The translations under genes were made by a program, and so were the position numbers. Below are positions 1-9,570 of a DNA stretch of 64,000 nucleotides, piece after piece. The first letter of the stretch is position 1; every line of letters starts with the position of its first letter. The DNA is from Prorocentrum cordatum (Eukaryota > Sar > Dinophyceae > Prorocentrales > Prorocentraceae), in contig CAUYUJ010000703.1 in NCBI GenBank assembly GCA_963575745.1, forward strand, positions 220,001 through 284,000. The letters run 5' to 3'. The notes below the pieces were generated by a model that was given only the letters and a program-made list of their open reading frames with translations, was not told the origin of the DNA and searched no databases.

Positions 1-290
1 CCCCCAAACTCCAAGGTCGACCCCGACTCCACCCCGTCATGAGAGGCTTGTGGTCGGTCACAAAATGGACGGGACCTGAGGTGCCTTCCAAGAAGAGAGC
101 GAAAGCCTGCAGCTCCGACCTGGGCACAGTTTGCGAAGGGCCTCGCAAAATCTCGGAGATGCCCCCCAAGACGGCCCAACGCAAAGGTCCTTCCCCAGGT
201 CGCGCGTCCCTGACCACAACGACAGTGGAGCCACACCGACGGCGACGAGGGTCGGACGAAAAGCGTCCTCCAGAGCCGTCCCCGAAGCCG
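1..290 (-). pseudogene. RNase H domain of the LINE, truncated by window edge
   Basis: Minus-strand reading from about 290 gives GFGDGSGGRFSSDPRRRRCG, which matches the first catalytic Asp block of RNase H (normally TDGSGG). It is followed by SQTVPRSELQAFALF (the helix carrying the catalytic Glu) and FVTDHKPLMTGW (the third acidic block, Asp at 55-53). The domain continues beyond base 1. RNase H removes RNA from the cDNA hybrid. It is not in the same frame as the zinc-knuckle segment, so another indel separates them. Confidence 0.75.
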
Positions 291-338
291 ATCAACGGGC
301 TACTGCCAGGGTCTCTAGAGCAAGCCCCAAGCGGGACC

Positions 339-827
339 TCACCTAATTTGGGCTCTACTCAGGCTCTCCGACGGCTCCCTGACAACAGGGTGGGTGACAC
401 GGGTAGGCGGAACACCTCGCAGCCAAAGGCTTGGTTCAGATTCAACAGACGCTAACGCTTGAGGAATCAAATGATCAGTGGACGTGAAATCACTGTTGTC
501 TTTATTGCAGGGGCAACGCCAAATGCGGTGCGCAAGAGTTTCTTCCTCCTGCTGGCATCGCGGGCACAGGCGGTCTGAGGGCTCGCTCAGTGGGTGCTGC
601 CTGTCCATCGTCCACTGGGCGCCCGTGACCACGCACAAATTGAGGCCGAACTGGTCGAGCTCCCCCCTCTTGGCGTAGTGACTGAGCTCCAGCCTGGCCC
701 AAAAAAGGTCAGCTCCTTCAGCCAAGCCGTCCCCTGCAACATGAGTCGAAGCATTGCGCCAAAGTTGAGCGCGAAAATCAGTGACCACGTCGTCCAGCAG
801 CTCGGAAATGTCGAACCCAGTGGGGTC
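339..827 (-). pseudogene. C-terminal zinc-knuckle region of the LINE ORF2
   Basis: This continues the RT frame after the TAA at 830-828. The motif CPRCQQEEETLAHRIWRC (about 567-513) has the C-x2-C...ET-x2-H-x4-C pattern of the zf-RVT knuckle found behind RT in many LINEs. The frame closes at 341-339, just before RNase H sequence appears in another frame. Closely related knuckles are seen at about 20430-20490 and 51060-51120, both on the minus strand. Confidence 0.8.
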
Positions 828-830
828 TTA

Positions 831-2003
831 GCCTGAACGACGTGCTGTTGGAATCAGCCACTCCTCGATTCCTCCGACAGTGGGTCTCCTCCAACGGAGG
901 ACCGAGGGTACTTCCCATCCCGCGTCAAGCAGGGTCGCAATAACAGCTCCAATGGGTCCTTTGACCAACCTCCATCTTCTGCTGGCGCCAGCTGCGAGAA
1001 GCCGCCGATGAATGACTGCCCAAGCGTTTTCAACTCGATGGTGAATGCTGGTGTCGGTCTTCCAGAGACAGAGAAATTCTGAAAGAAGGCCTCGACGCAA
1101 CTCCAGGGCAGGGTCCTTGAGACCGTAAAGAACCGCCAGTGTAGTCGTAAGACACCTGCCCTTCATGGGCCCAGCTCCAGCCGCGGCTGCCTGCCGCCTG
1201 GCGGCGAGGACGTTGGACGGCGACATGCCATGGGCCTGGTGCCCGTAGGAACCTTGAGGAGCTGCGCCTGTGGCCCAGAGACCTTGAGCTTCACGTCGCA
1301 GAAGGGCATGTCTGCGTAGGCGGGCAATACGAGCTGCCCTCCTCTTGCTGGCGGTCAACCTCATTCTGGCCTTAATGACTGTGCGCCGTTTGCCAGATGC
1401 CGCATCGATGCCAAGGTCCGTGCCGTGCAGGCCGAACCGCACAGGGATGCCTCGCTTATGCAAATGAGCGGCCTTCCTCCTCCCGTCCTGCGGAACGGTG
1501 GCAATGAGGACTGACTTGTCCGAAAGCTTAAGACGGAATTGAGTGGCGAGGTCGGCAAGAGTGACCGTAGCGTGGAGGATCTCGGTTTGGACCTTGGTTT
1601 GCGTGCCTTCTGAGCGGGCAACCGTGTCGTCAATGAAGGTCCAGAAGGTGCTGAAGCTCGCTCTGCGATGTGCCGCCTCCATCAATGGATGTAAAAACAA
1701 CTTGGCAATCCTTACCCCATGCGGGGAGCCTGCAACGAGAGATCTGGTGGCGAAGATGGCGTCTGCAACGCCAAGAGAGCCCCGCAAGAAACGCGGCCCA
1801 GCGCACATCTCCAGCTCCAGTAGCACCACAATCGCTGGGAACTTGAGATCGAGTGCAGCTTGGCCAATGAGGACCCAGGATAACGAGTCGTAGAACTTCT
1901 CGAAGTCCAAAAGCAGGGTCGCCGCCGAGATGCCAAGAGCCACTGCGGATTCATCGAGCAACGCTCGCAAGAGACCCGCTCGAAGCGAGCTGCTGCCCGC
2001 CAC
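831..2003 (-). pseudogene. Reverse transcriptase palm/thumb fragment of the same LINE
   Basis: RT motif A reads LLLDFEKFYDSL (about 1914-1880), motif B SPHGVRI (about 1728-1708) and motif C FIDDTVA (about 1637-1617), so both catalytic aspartates of the xxDD box survive, with I-D-D in place of A-D-D. The segment is one base out of frame with the upstream EEP/RT piece. It ends at an in-frame TAA (830-828); the same frame stays open past that stop to 339. Without the frameshift and the stop this would be one long ORF2. It reverse-transcribes element RNA at the nicked target. Confidence 0.85.
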
Positions 2004-2019
2004 TGCGGTGTCCCAGAAG

Positions 2020-4680
2020 TCAGAGCTCCTTAGTCCATGTAGACGTAACGCCTGCTCTCACGCGGGACCAAACCTTCGCCGTCTCTGGAAGTAGTCCAAT
2101 GACCCTTTCTCCTCCTTTGGGGTTAGGAAATAATGCTCCAATAGATGCCAGGATCTGAGCAGGCCAAACTCCATGTTCTTCAATGCTGCTGAGAAGCCTG
2201 CAGTAATCACACCGACCTTCAAGTGGAAGCCGTTGGATGTCCAGAGGTGTGATGGAGTCAACTCCGCAGGCCTTGGTGCCGAGAACCTTGAGAACATTGT
2301 CCACCTGTTCGACACTGACAGGATCTAGCTCCTCCTCGCGGCTCTGCGTGTGCAGGCGCTTGAACATGGCGAGGATGTCGGACTGGGAGTCGACTGGGTC
2401 GTGCCAGAGTCTCTCCCAGGTGGATCTGGTGTGTTCCATTCTGACAGTTGGGTCTCCAACGACGCGCCCATCCACTAAGGGGTCCGCAGAGACCGCCTTG
2501 GGTTCCTTCACCAGTGGGTGGAGCAGGCCCGGCTTAGATGTCCAAACTTCCTTGGCCCATCGGATGAAGGAATGCCGCCTCAAGGTCGAGCATCTTGCCT
2601 GAGAACGACAGGCCAGCTTCTCAGTTAAGTAGGCGAAATCGTCGCGCTCCATCTCGGTGGCGCTCGCGAAGGCGCGAGACCAAGAAATCCACCGCTGCTG
2701 ATTAGCGGCGCCCTCTGAACCTGGACCAAAGAAGTCGGATGGGTCGAAGCTGTTGGCGTCGTTGGTGTAGCGACCAAGGGCTGAGGTACAAATCGCTAGC
2801 TGGCGAGGATCCTTGCCACGGCGTAGGAGAGCCATGATTCTTTGAACCAAGGTGAGAACTGTTCCCCACCATTCTCCAGCTCCATCAGTCATGTGCACTC
2901 GCCCTGGAGTAGCTTTGGTCTGCATCCATCGTAAAGAAAATCCAGCTGCGCGTGGAACTCGCAGTCGAGGGTCGAGCTGATGATGAAGTGCGAAGGCACG
3001 TTCCACTCCAGAGGACCACCGCGCGTACTGCCTGGTGACGGCACCAAGGCCGAGCACGTTGATCTGGCCCAACAACTCAGAATTGACCACGCTGCAACAT
3101 TGAGAGCTGAGCCTCTCCTTGGAGGGCTGCTCTTCCCACAGGTCTGAAGGTATGTGAAAAGGGACCTGGGACTCAAGATCCAAAGTACTCTCTGATAGAT
3201 GTAGTGCATCGTAATCTTCCAACAGATCGGGTGGTACGCGGGCCCGTTCTTGCTCTTGCCGTTGGGCTCGAAGTAGAGATCTCTTGCTGCTGGGGTCCGA
3301 AACGAGCTTGGGTCTGGCAACCTTCGGAAACGGTTCAGGTAACCAAAGTTTCTGGTACCACCATCTGCGCATGCCGTCGTGGACGTCCACCTGTAAGGCA
3401 CAATGCGTCTTCCACGGAACCTGAGGCTGCGAACGAACTCGGTACCTGGAGGATGTTCCGTTCTTGGCCATGGCGAAATCAATGAGCGAGCCCTCTTGCC
3501 CTTTGTCGCACGCGGTGCTGACGTCAGCAGGCAGAAGGAGTGTGCCTCCTATTCTTTCAGGCCAGCCAGAGCCTTCCAAGGAAGTCGGGGAGATGTTCCA
3601 ATCACCGATAACCAACCAAGGGTCTGCAAGACCATGAAGAAAGGAGGCTAACGCTACCAACACTTGGCGATTTCTGCCAGAAACTCCCAATCCTGGCCAG
3701 AGATAAACTGATACCAAGACCAGGTTGCCCGACGACATGTGCAAGATCATGGCGGCGAACCCGCGCATAGGATCAGGTTGGCGCGCAGCTTGTGCGTATT
3801 GCCGAATAGCCTGTAGTGACGTGGTGGCCAGATGCTTCTTGGCCATAACCCATTCGCCACCAGAAGAGCCTCCTCGTCCTGTTGGTGTGCTCCCTGTGGC
3901 GCAGACCTTCCACCCGTCTTTGTCAAGGTCCATCTCCGTCTTGGAGTGAAACGTGGCGGAGGTGACGTGAGTCTCCACCAGACAAAACACAGAGTAAGGG
4001 GCTGTGTTGACATATCGCTGCGCTTGAGGCCCCCACTCCGTGATGTTACCATAAAGGATCGAGAAATCATTCTCGTCGGTGGTGAGCTTGGAGGGGGCTG
4101 GAGCGGCCAAAGCCTGCGCAGCTGGTGCGCTGAGGTCAGCCCCAACGCAAGGAGGGGCGCTGCTGCAGGCAGCCTGGTCCGCACTAGCCTCAGGAGGCCT
4201 GGCGGTGACGCCTGGTGGCGAGGGGCCAACCTCCGCCTCGCACGGCAAGTCCTGGGGGAAACGTTCGATGACCTCCTCCAGCTCCAGCTCCTCGAACGGA
4301 TCCAGCTCGGCGTCGTACAGGTGCGCCGCCGTACAGGAAGGGGCAGAGGCCTGCGGTCCCGTAGATGCGCGAGGCGCAGCCCTCGGGGGAGGGCTGTCAT
4401 TAAGGGCAGCATACGCCAGCCCGCCAAGCACACCCGTCAGCGAGGCTTGACCCGATGCGCCCGAAGAAGTGCGAGTAGCCGAAATCCTCGCACTCGGGAA
4501 TGGCGAAGGACCGCGCGACGCCGAACGCGACGAAGACGAACGTCTCGCCTGCGGTGTCTGTGACGCCGAGACTGGAGCCGCAGTCGGCGAGCTGCGCACC
4601 TCCAACGGTGCTGTAGTTGGCTCGCTTCCGAAGGCGCGCTCCTCATCCGCGTCGAGGAAGAACTCGACTGGGTAGGGCCA
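2020..4680 (-). pseudogene. LINE endonuclease (EEP) and N-terminal reverse transcriptase, frameshifted
   Basis: The useful reading frame takes over from ORF1 at about 4680 and ends at TGA 2022-2020. The exonuclease-endonuclease-phosphatase fold is recognisable from LVETHV (about 3980-3962), the metal-binding GDWN (about 3606-3595), LIDFAMA, and KTHCALQVDV in place of the usual SDH. EEP nicks target DNA to prime reverse transcription. The following linker leads into RT fingers motifs (KACGVDSITPLDIQRLP, IGLLPETAKVW). The frame stops inside RT; a single-base shift just before the TGA restores continuity with the 2003-828 frame. About 1400 codons are open in total, but the part before about 4700 is in the wrong frame for ORF1. 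Confidence 0.85.
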
Positions 4681-6058
4681 GGGGCGCCCGCCGTAACAGC
4701 ATGCCGACGGAACTCGGCGCGGCGCCCCTAGCTCTGCGCTGGGCTGTGGACGGAGCCCCTGGTGCTGCAGGGGAGGGGGCGGCGCCAGGAGCGGCCTCTG
4801 CGGAGGGGGAGGCGGCCTCCTGCTGAGCATTAAGCTCGTCCTGGGCCGGCTTGGCCTTGGCTCTGGCCGCAGCGCGCATGGCCTCGGCCCCAGCAGGAGC
4901 TCCTGCTGCCGCAGCGGCGCCTGCGGGCGCAGCCCCACCAGTTGCAGCAGCAGCAGCGGGGCCAGCAACAGACCCAGCCGCATCGCTGCCGTCCACGCGC
5001 CTGCGCTTGGCCTCCTCCCTGGCGCGAAGCTTCCGAGCCTCCTCCCGAAGCTCCAGGATGCGCTGCGCCGAGGGTCCAAGGACTTCCTGGACCTTGGTCT
5101 GGACGCTGTCGGCCAGCTCCTGCTTGATGCGCTCCCAATCGACGCGCGCCTGCTCGTCGAGCTCCAGGCCCGAGAGGTCGAACAGCGGCCCGTCCACGAT
5201 CTGCAGCGAGCCCTCATCGACGAGCGTCGACAGGTTGATCGCCGAAGAAGAGGGTGGCGGCGTTGAAGGCGGCGCCGCTTTGGCCTTGACCTGCTTGGCA
5301 CAGGCCGCCTCCCAGTCCTGCTGCGCCGCATGAGCGCTGGCGGCCGCCTCGTCCTCGGCGGCCTGGGCGTCGGCCAGCCACTGCATGCTCTCCAAGACGC
5401 GGGCCGAGCAGGTCTCAAGCCATGCCAGCGCCCTCCTGCAAACCACACCTTTGGCCCGCACTTCCTCCTCAAGGAGTGGCGCCTTCTGAGGGGCGCCCGC
5501 GCCTGCAGCGGCTGCCTGAGCCTCCTTCTTGGCCTGCACCGCCGCCTTGAGCTTGAGCAGCTCGTCGCAGTCCGAGCCGAGCTCCTTCTCGAAGAACTCA
5601 AACGGGTCATCAGGCTGGGCGGGCTGCTGCTGCTGCTGCTGCTGTCCCGAGCGGCCGCCATGAGGCACCCAGCCCGCCTGCTGATAGACCCAAGGCCGAC
5701 GCTGGACGGCCTGGGCCTTCGGCGCGGGCCGGGGCGGAGGCGGTCCCTTGGCGCCCTTGCCTCCTGCCTGAGCCCAGGGAGGAGCCGCAGGGGCGTCGGC
5801 AGCAGACTCTGCCTCAGGAGGAGGCGTTGCGCCTGCCTGCGGCGGGCCCCAGACCCACTGGCCGCGGGGCCGCTTGTCCTCCGAGGGGTTCGGTACCAAG
5901 GCGCCGCCGCACTGGTAACACCAGTGGTTGTTCTTGAAGTTCCAGCGGAATCTGCAGGACGTGCAGGTGATGTACGTCCTCTTGGCCCCTGCCGCTGGAG
6001 CCAAGCGACCACCGCCGAAGCCTTTCCTGCCACCGCCCTTCTTGCCGCCGCCTCCCAT
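4643..6058 (-). CDS. LINE ORF1-like protein with N-terminal zinc ribbon
   Basis: I chose the ATG at 6058 because a Gly/Lys-rich leader (MGGGGKKGGG) and a zinc ribbon follow it directly. The frame is also open upstream to an ATG at 6160. Cysteines fall at residues 32, 35, 47 and 50 (C-x2-C-x11-C-x2-C). Next come Pro/Ala/Gln-rich sequence, including a short poly-Gln, and acidic helical segments (EFFEKELGSDCDELLKLK, later DWERIKQELADSVQTK) that look coiled-coil. The frame ends at 4643 in Arg-rich sequence. The 1399-codon frame that begins at the spliced-leader ATG overlaps this region, but there it encodes low-complexity Arg/Ser/Pro sequence and looks like a shadow. The probable role is RNA binding as a LINE ORF1 protein. 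A relative of the same design lies at 56061-55348. Confidence 0.7.
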   Translation of the reverse strand: MGGGGKKGGGRKGFGGGRLAPAAGAKRTYITCTSCRFRWNFKNNHWCYQCGGALVPNPSEDKRPRGQWVWGPPQAGATPPPEAESAADAPAAPPWAQAGGKGAKGPPPPRPAPKAQAVQRRPWVYQQAGWVPHGGRSGQQQQQQQPAQPDDPFEFFEKELGSDCDELLKLKAAVQAKKEAQAAAAGAGAPQKAPLLEEEVRAKGVVCRRALAWLETCSARVLESMQWLADAQAAEDEAAASAHAAQQDWEAACAKQVKAKAAPPSTPPPSSSAINLSTLVDEGSLQIVDGPLFDLSGLELDEQARVDWERIKQELADSVQTKVQEVLGPSAQRILELREEARKLRAREEAKRRRVDGSDAAGSVAGPAAAAATGGAAPAGAAAAAGAPAGAEAMRAAARAKAKPAQDELNAQQEAASPSAEAAPGAAPSPAAPGAPSTAQRRARGAAPSSVGMLLRRAPLALPSRVLPRRG

Positions 6059-6219
6059 GGCCGCTGCGAGAGAGGCTGCTCTCCCAGTGAAGGGGGCAGG
6101 CGAGGGACTGGGGCGGACCAGCCCTCGCGAAGAGGATGTCGGGCGCAAGCACCCTGGCACTGCCGCGGACTAGCGGTATCCAGTTCTGCCAATGCGGGCT
6201 CAGCCCGCAAGGAAGGCAT

Positions 6220-6241
6220 CTTGAGCCAAAATGGCTACGGA
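6220..6241 (-). other. Dinoflagellate spliced leader (dinoSL), full 22-nt match
   Basis: Minus strand 6241-6220 matches the published dinoflagellate spliced leader at all 22 positions; the degenerate first base is T. It is directly followed by ATG at 6219-6217 with no intervening nucleotide. No SL-RNA-gene features such as a GT donor after the leader are present, so this is the processed leader of a reverse-transcribed trans-spliced RNA rather than an SL RNA gene. Confidence 0.95.
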
Positions 6242-6282
6242 GGAGGAGGAGGAGGAGGAGAAGGAGGAGGAGGAGGAGCGAC
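6236..6282. repeat. GGA triplet tract at the LINE 5' junction
   Basis: An interrupted (GGA/GAA)n run begins at the last bases of the spliced leader and continues for about 45 bp. It is the immediate insertion flank of the SL-headed LINE. Confidence 0.8.
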
Positions 6283-6454
6283 ACGCGCGACACGCGAACT
6301 CTAAACGCTCCCGACCGTATTGCTGCCAACTTGGAGGCGGCCAGGGGGACCCGGCGTACTCGAGTCTCACGTTTCCCCGATCCTTAACGAACGCCCCCAC
6401 CGTAGCTGCCTTCCTTAGAGGAAGAGGAAGTGGCGTACACATAACTTTCGACTG

Positions 6455-6585
6455 TCCGCGCGGATTTCTTGGATCCGTGCTGGACCCCCCCTCCTTGGCG
6501 CGCGGAGCGCGCCAGGGGCGGCGCCGGAGGCAACGCGTGGGGGGCCCAGCGCGGATCCAAGAAATGTGCGTGGAGCGCCAAACGT
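6455..6585. mobile_element. Foldback element, copy 1 (nested palindrome)
   Basis: The outer arms pair GGATTTCTTGGATCCGTGCT with the reverse complement of AGCGCGGATCCAAGAAATG. An inner palindrome, TTGGCGCGCGGAGCGCGCCA, sits between them. Three related copies lie at 9465-9570, 58690-58790 and 63095-63235. With no coding capacity this resembles a non-autonomous foldback/MITE-type element. Confidence 0.7.
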
Positions 6586-6629
6586 TTATGTTTACGGCGT
6601 TTTTCTTTTTCGAGTAGTTGCCATGCTGG

Positions 6630-6780
6630 CGTCTATGTCTGTATCGCCGATGCATCGGCGACGTCGGCGATGCATCGGGCGGCATCGGCGTGGGACAACA
6701 CGGGCCCCACATCGAGCCGCATCGCCGATGCATCGGCGATGCCGCGCGATCCTCCGACCCCATCTACAGACAACCCGTAT
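6630..6780. mobile_element. GATGCATC-rich foldback, copy 1
   Basis: Repeated GCCGATGCATCGGCGA blocks form overlapping palindromes. The right end (GCGCGATCCTCCGACCCCAT) is shared with the better-preserved copy at 29110-29272, where it is one of two inverted termini. Confidence 0.6.
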
Positions 6781-6785
6781 CAGAA

Positions 6786-7080
6786 GGATGCGCAGTGAGG
6801 ATGTAAGGGCCCTGGAGGGCCAAGTTGACGTTTGTCGAACGAGGTTGGTCAGTGAAAGTCGCCACGGATGGGCCGAAGGGGCAAGGACGCAAGGGTGCCC
6901 TTGGGAAAGTTCCCCATCCTTGCAATGCGGGTTGACTGTACTACGACCCCATCCAGGAGGCCTGGACTGACGAACACCCCCACCGCGATTGGCTCTCTGG
7001 CCTCTGTAACTACCCCGGCCTTGACGGCGCCAGAAGCGGCAACGCAGCCCGCGCAGGCTCGGCGAGTGGGGGGGGCCCCT
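6786..7080. other. No recognisable feature
   Basis: Unique-looking GC-rich sequence between the GATGCATC foldback and the GAC tract. No gene or repeat is supported. Confidence 0.5.
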
Positions 7081-7235
7081 GTCGACGACGAGGGCGACGA
7101 CGACGAAGACGGCGACGACGAGGACGACGACGACGAGGAAGAAGACAACGACAACGACGACGACGAGGACGTCGGGGATGACGACGACGACGACGGCGAC
7201 GGCGACGAGGACGACGACGACGATCGGGGTCTGCC
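7080..7235. repeat. GAC triplet tract
   Basis: Imperfect (GAC)n with GAG/GAA/AAC interruptions. Open frames through it encode only poly-Asp/Glu or poly-Thr and are treated as repeat artefacts. Confidence 0.9.
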
Positions 7236-7389
7236 GTCGCGGTGGTGGCGGTGCCCCGCCCTTCTCGCTGGAGAGGCGCTCCGCTTCGATGGGGCGGTGG
7301 CGGAGACGCCTGGCCTGCGTGCCCACGCGGCCCGCCCACGAGCAGAGCGACGCGCGATGGTCCCAGACATCGCGTCTCGAGGCATCGAG

Positions 7390-7590
7390 GCGTTTTGTTG
7401 TTGTTGTCGTTGTCGTTGTCGTCGTTGTCGTTGATGATTTGTTGCCGATTTGTTGTTGTTGTTGGTGTAGTTAGCTTTTTGGTGCTGCTATTGTTGCTGT
7501 AGCTGTTGCTGTGACTGTTGTTGCTGTTGTTGCTGCTGTTGTTGTAGTTGTTGTTGCTGTTGTTGTTGTCGTTGTTGTTGTTCTAATACG
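7390..7590. repeat. GTT/GTC triplet tract
   Basis: Imperfect (TTG)n with GTC and GCT variants for about 200 bp. No coding meaning is supported. Confidence 0.9.
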
Positions 7591-7610
7591 TATGACAAGA
7601 ACAAGCAGCA

Positions 7611-7612
<2 letters not shown>

Positions 7613-7649
<37 letters not shown>

Positions 7650-7650
7650 G
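7613..7650. repeat. AT/CA dinucleotide tract
   Basis: A short (CA)n followed by (TA)n of about 14 units. Confidence 0.9.
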
Positions 7651-7689
7651 ATAGATATGTATCGATGTCTGTGTCTATAATGTTCGGCT

Positions 7690-7810
7690 CCTCAGGGGCC
7701 CTCACCAAGCATCGGGGCCTTCAGAAAACAACTCGGGATGGGAAACCGGATCCGGGGAAGGGGTCGAGAGGTCGGGGGCCCGTGTCTCGAACAAGTCGAG
7801 GTGGCGGATG
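7690..7810 (-). repeat. Dispersed ~190-bp repeat family, copy 1
   Basis: The reverse complement carries the family landmarks in order: CGACCCCTTCCCCGGATCCGG, CATCCCGAGT, a short spacer, then GGTGAGGGCCCCTGAGG and GCCGAACATT. Other copies share the order TGGACCCCTTCC...CATCCTGAATCG...GACGGTC...GGGGCCC...GGCCGAAAATT...CCCGTCGTGATTTTTTC. Confidence 0.65.
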
Positions 7811-8039
7811 TCTGCGGCCCCCCCGACCCCAGTGGCGCGAAGGAAGAAACAGAGCCCCAAGCGGGCCGCACAAGCATCGACTGGTGCTGCCGCCGCGTGC
7901 CGCGTGGGAGCTCGCAGCACAGGGGGAAGAGGACGGACGTCAGGCGGCCCCCTGCGTGCACCGCGTCGTCGTCGCCGTCTGCCCAAAATCCAGTCCCGAT
8001 CGGCCCCAGCAGCCCGCGACAGAAATCGTTCCCCACCTT

Positions 8040-8185
8040 CGGCCTCCAGGGGCCCTCACCGGGCCCCAGGACTGTCAACAGATCGACTCGGGATGAAAAG
8101 CTGGTTTTGGGGAAGGGGTGCAGACCTCAGGGGGCCCACGCTGTGAAAAGAACACGAGGTCGGGGGTCTGGGTCTGGGCCTGCGG
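8040..8185 (-). repeat. Dispersed ~190-bp repeat family, copy 2
   Basis: The reverse complement reads through CGTGTTCTTTTCACAGCG, GGTCTGCACCCCTTCCCC, TTTCATCCCGAGTC, GACAGTCCTGGGGCCCGGTG and GGAGGCCGAAGG. It is one of the most complete copies and lies about 250 bp from copy 1 in the same orientation. Confidence 0.7.
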
Positions 8186-8189
8186 GCAC

Positions 8190-8880
8190 GCATTGGCGCC
8201 CCGTTGGCGATCGACCGCTCCTGGGGCACGGCAAGGAGAATGGAGAGATGGAGACAGATGCATTGCCTGCGCGCCCAAGCACACTGCCAACGCCGGAGGG
8301 AAAATACCGCCGAACGTAACGACGTTCCGCACAACATGTGTGCATGGCCGCCTGGTCTTCTGTCTTAGAATATTCCTTCTCGGGGACTTGGTCCGCATTC
8401 GCCCTAGACGCGTTGTGACCAATTTCACAACCTTGCGCCCATCCTGGGTCACACGAGCGATCGCACCGACTGTCCGCAATCGGATCCAGGCGCGGAAGCC
8501 GAGGAGTGACAAGGAGGCGGAGGGGGGGGAACTTGGCATGAAGCAATCGGGTCCTGAGGGAAACGGGTCCTCCCCATAGGACCAGGCTTTCGCCCCGAGC
8601 TGTTCTGTGGCAGTCCCGGTGCCCGTGGAGGGCCCGGGCAAGCCCCAAACAGAGGAAAGCCTCGGGACCCGTGCCCCTCTCAGGGCCCCCTTGCCTCCTG
8701 GCGCGGCGCAGGGCCTGCGCCGCAGACATCGGCCGCGTCGTGCCGCCGATGCGGGGCGGCCCGCGCGCGTGGCTGCCGCGGCTCGGTGCCGGCAGGCGCG
8801 GGCGGGGCGAGGCGCGTCGGGGCAATCCTCCTCCTGCTCCTCCCGCTTGGAACTCTGACGCCGGTGCGGGCGCCGCTGCT
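8190..8880. other. No recognisable gene
   Basis: GC-rich sequence with several short overlapping open frames but no known motif or consistent coding signal. Confidence 0.5.
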
Positions 8881-9012
8881 ATCCTCCTCCTCCCCCTCCT
8901 CCTACTCCTCCTCCTCCTCCCCTTTCTCCTCCTCCTCCTCCCCTTTCTCCTCCTCCTCCTCCTCCTCCTCCTTCACCTCTGTGCGGTCGCTGCTCCTCCT
9001 CCTCCTGGGCCC
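8878..9012. repeat. CTC triplet tract
   Basis: Imperfect (CTC)n on the plus strand, interrupted by TTT and ACC. Confidence 0.9.
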
Positions 9013-9124
9013 GTGCGGCCCGAGGCCGCCCGCCGCGGGGCGCTTCTGACGATGCACCGCTCCGCCCACAGCTGGCGGCACCGCCTGCTTGGAGATCGTC
9101 GAGCAACTGCTGTCGAAGACTTTG

Positions 9125-9370
9125 GCGACATGCGCAGACATATCACACCAGAGAAAAAAAAACCAATCAGTGGATGGTTTGACCGATAAAGAGATCGACC
9201 TGGAACATGGGTACCCGGAACCCAACGAATCGGCCCGGAACCAATAACCAGGAACCCGGGAACCCCGAACCGGGCACCCGGGAACCCAGTTGGCCACCAA
9301 AATCGGCGGGACACTTTCGCCAAATCTTTCAATTTCCGCTAGGACCCCTTCAGTGCAAACACTGATTGGG
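9125..9370 (-). repeat. GGGTTCCC-rich dispersed repeat, copy 1
   Basis: The reverse complement of this segment matches 26278-26520 over its length. Shared landmarks are a block with CACTGAA(G)GGG...AAATGGAAAGATTTGGC, then CCGATTTTGGTGGC, repeated GGGTTCCCGGGTTCC, GGTTATTGGTTCCGGGCC, and GATCGACC...AAACCATCCA. The two copies are in inverted orientation about 17 kb apart. Confidence 0.8.
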
Positions 9371-9464
9371 AAATGAACAGCCGTCGTGAGAGCCGGGAAG
9401 CTCGCAACAACGAATGCGGTCTCCGTGTGAGGAGAGGGATGTGGGCGAAGGGCTCAGGCGATTG

Positions 9465-9570
9465 GGCCCCCCTGCCCGACAAGGGGATGCAACCCTCGCC
9501 CATGGCGCGCTCCGCGCGCCAGGGACTGGGGCCCAACACCGATCCGATAAATCCGCGCGGACTTCTGGAA
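9465..9570. mobile_element. Foldback element, copy 2 (one arm diverged)
   Basis: It carries the inner palindrome ATGGCGCGCTCCGCGCGCCA and the right arm CCGATCCGATAAATCCGCGC. The left outer arm is diverged or replaced. It is related to 6455-6585, 58690-58790 and 63095-63235. Confidence 0.6.

Larger units (their letters stand above)
1..6241 (-). mobile_element. SL-headed LINE retrotransposon, nearly complete, degenerate, cut by window edge
   Basis: On the minus strand this element reads: spliced leader (6241-6220), zinc-ribbon ORF1 (6058-4643), EEP endonuclease (about 4080-3400), reverse transcriptase (about 2330-1400), zinc knuckle (567-513) and RNase H (about 290-1, continuing past the window). 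This is the order of a non-LTR (LINE) element with a C-terminal RNase H. It is broken: ORF1 and the EEP frame are offset, a frameshift lies at about 2020 inside RT, an in-frame TAA sits at 828-830, and RNase H is in another frame. The 5' end is exactly defined by the spliced leader. The 5' flank is a GGA triplet tract, so a target-site duplication cannot be judged. The 3' end is not in the window. Confidence 0.88.

Noticed and set aside
6220-6241. An SL RNA gene
   Set aside because: No splice donor or intron-like SL RNA body follows the leader; it is joined directly to an ATG and coding sequence.
7613-7650. AT-rich replication origin
   Set aside because: Plain (TA)n microsatellite with no supporting elements.
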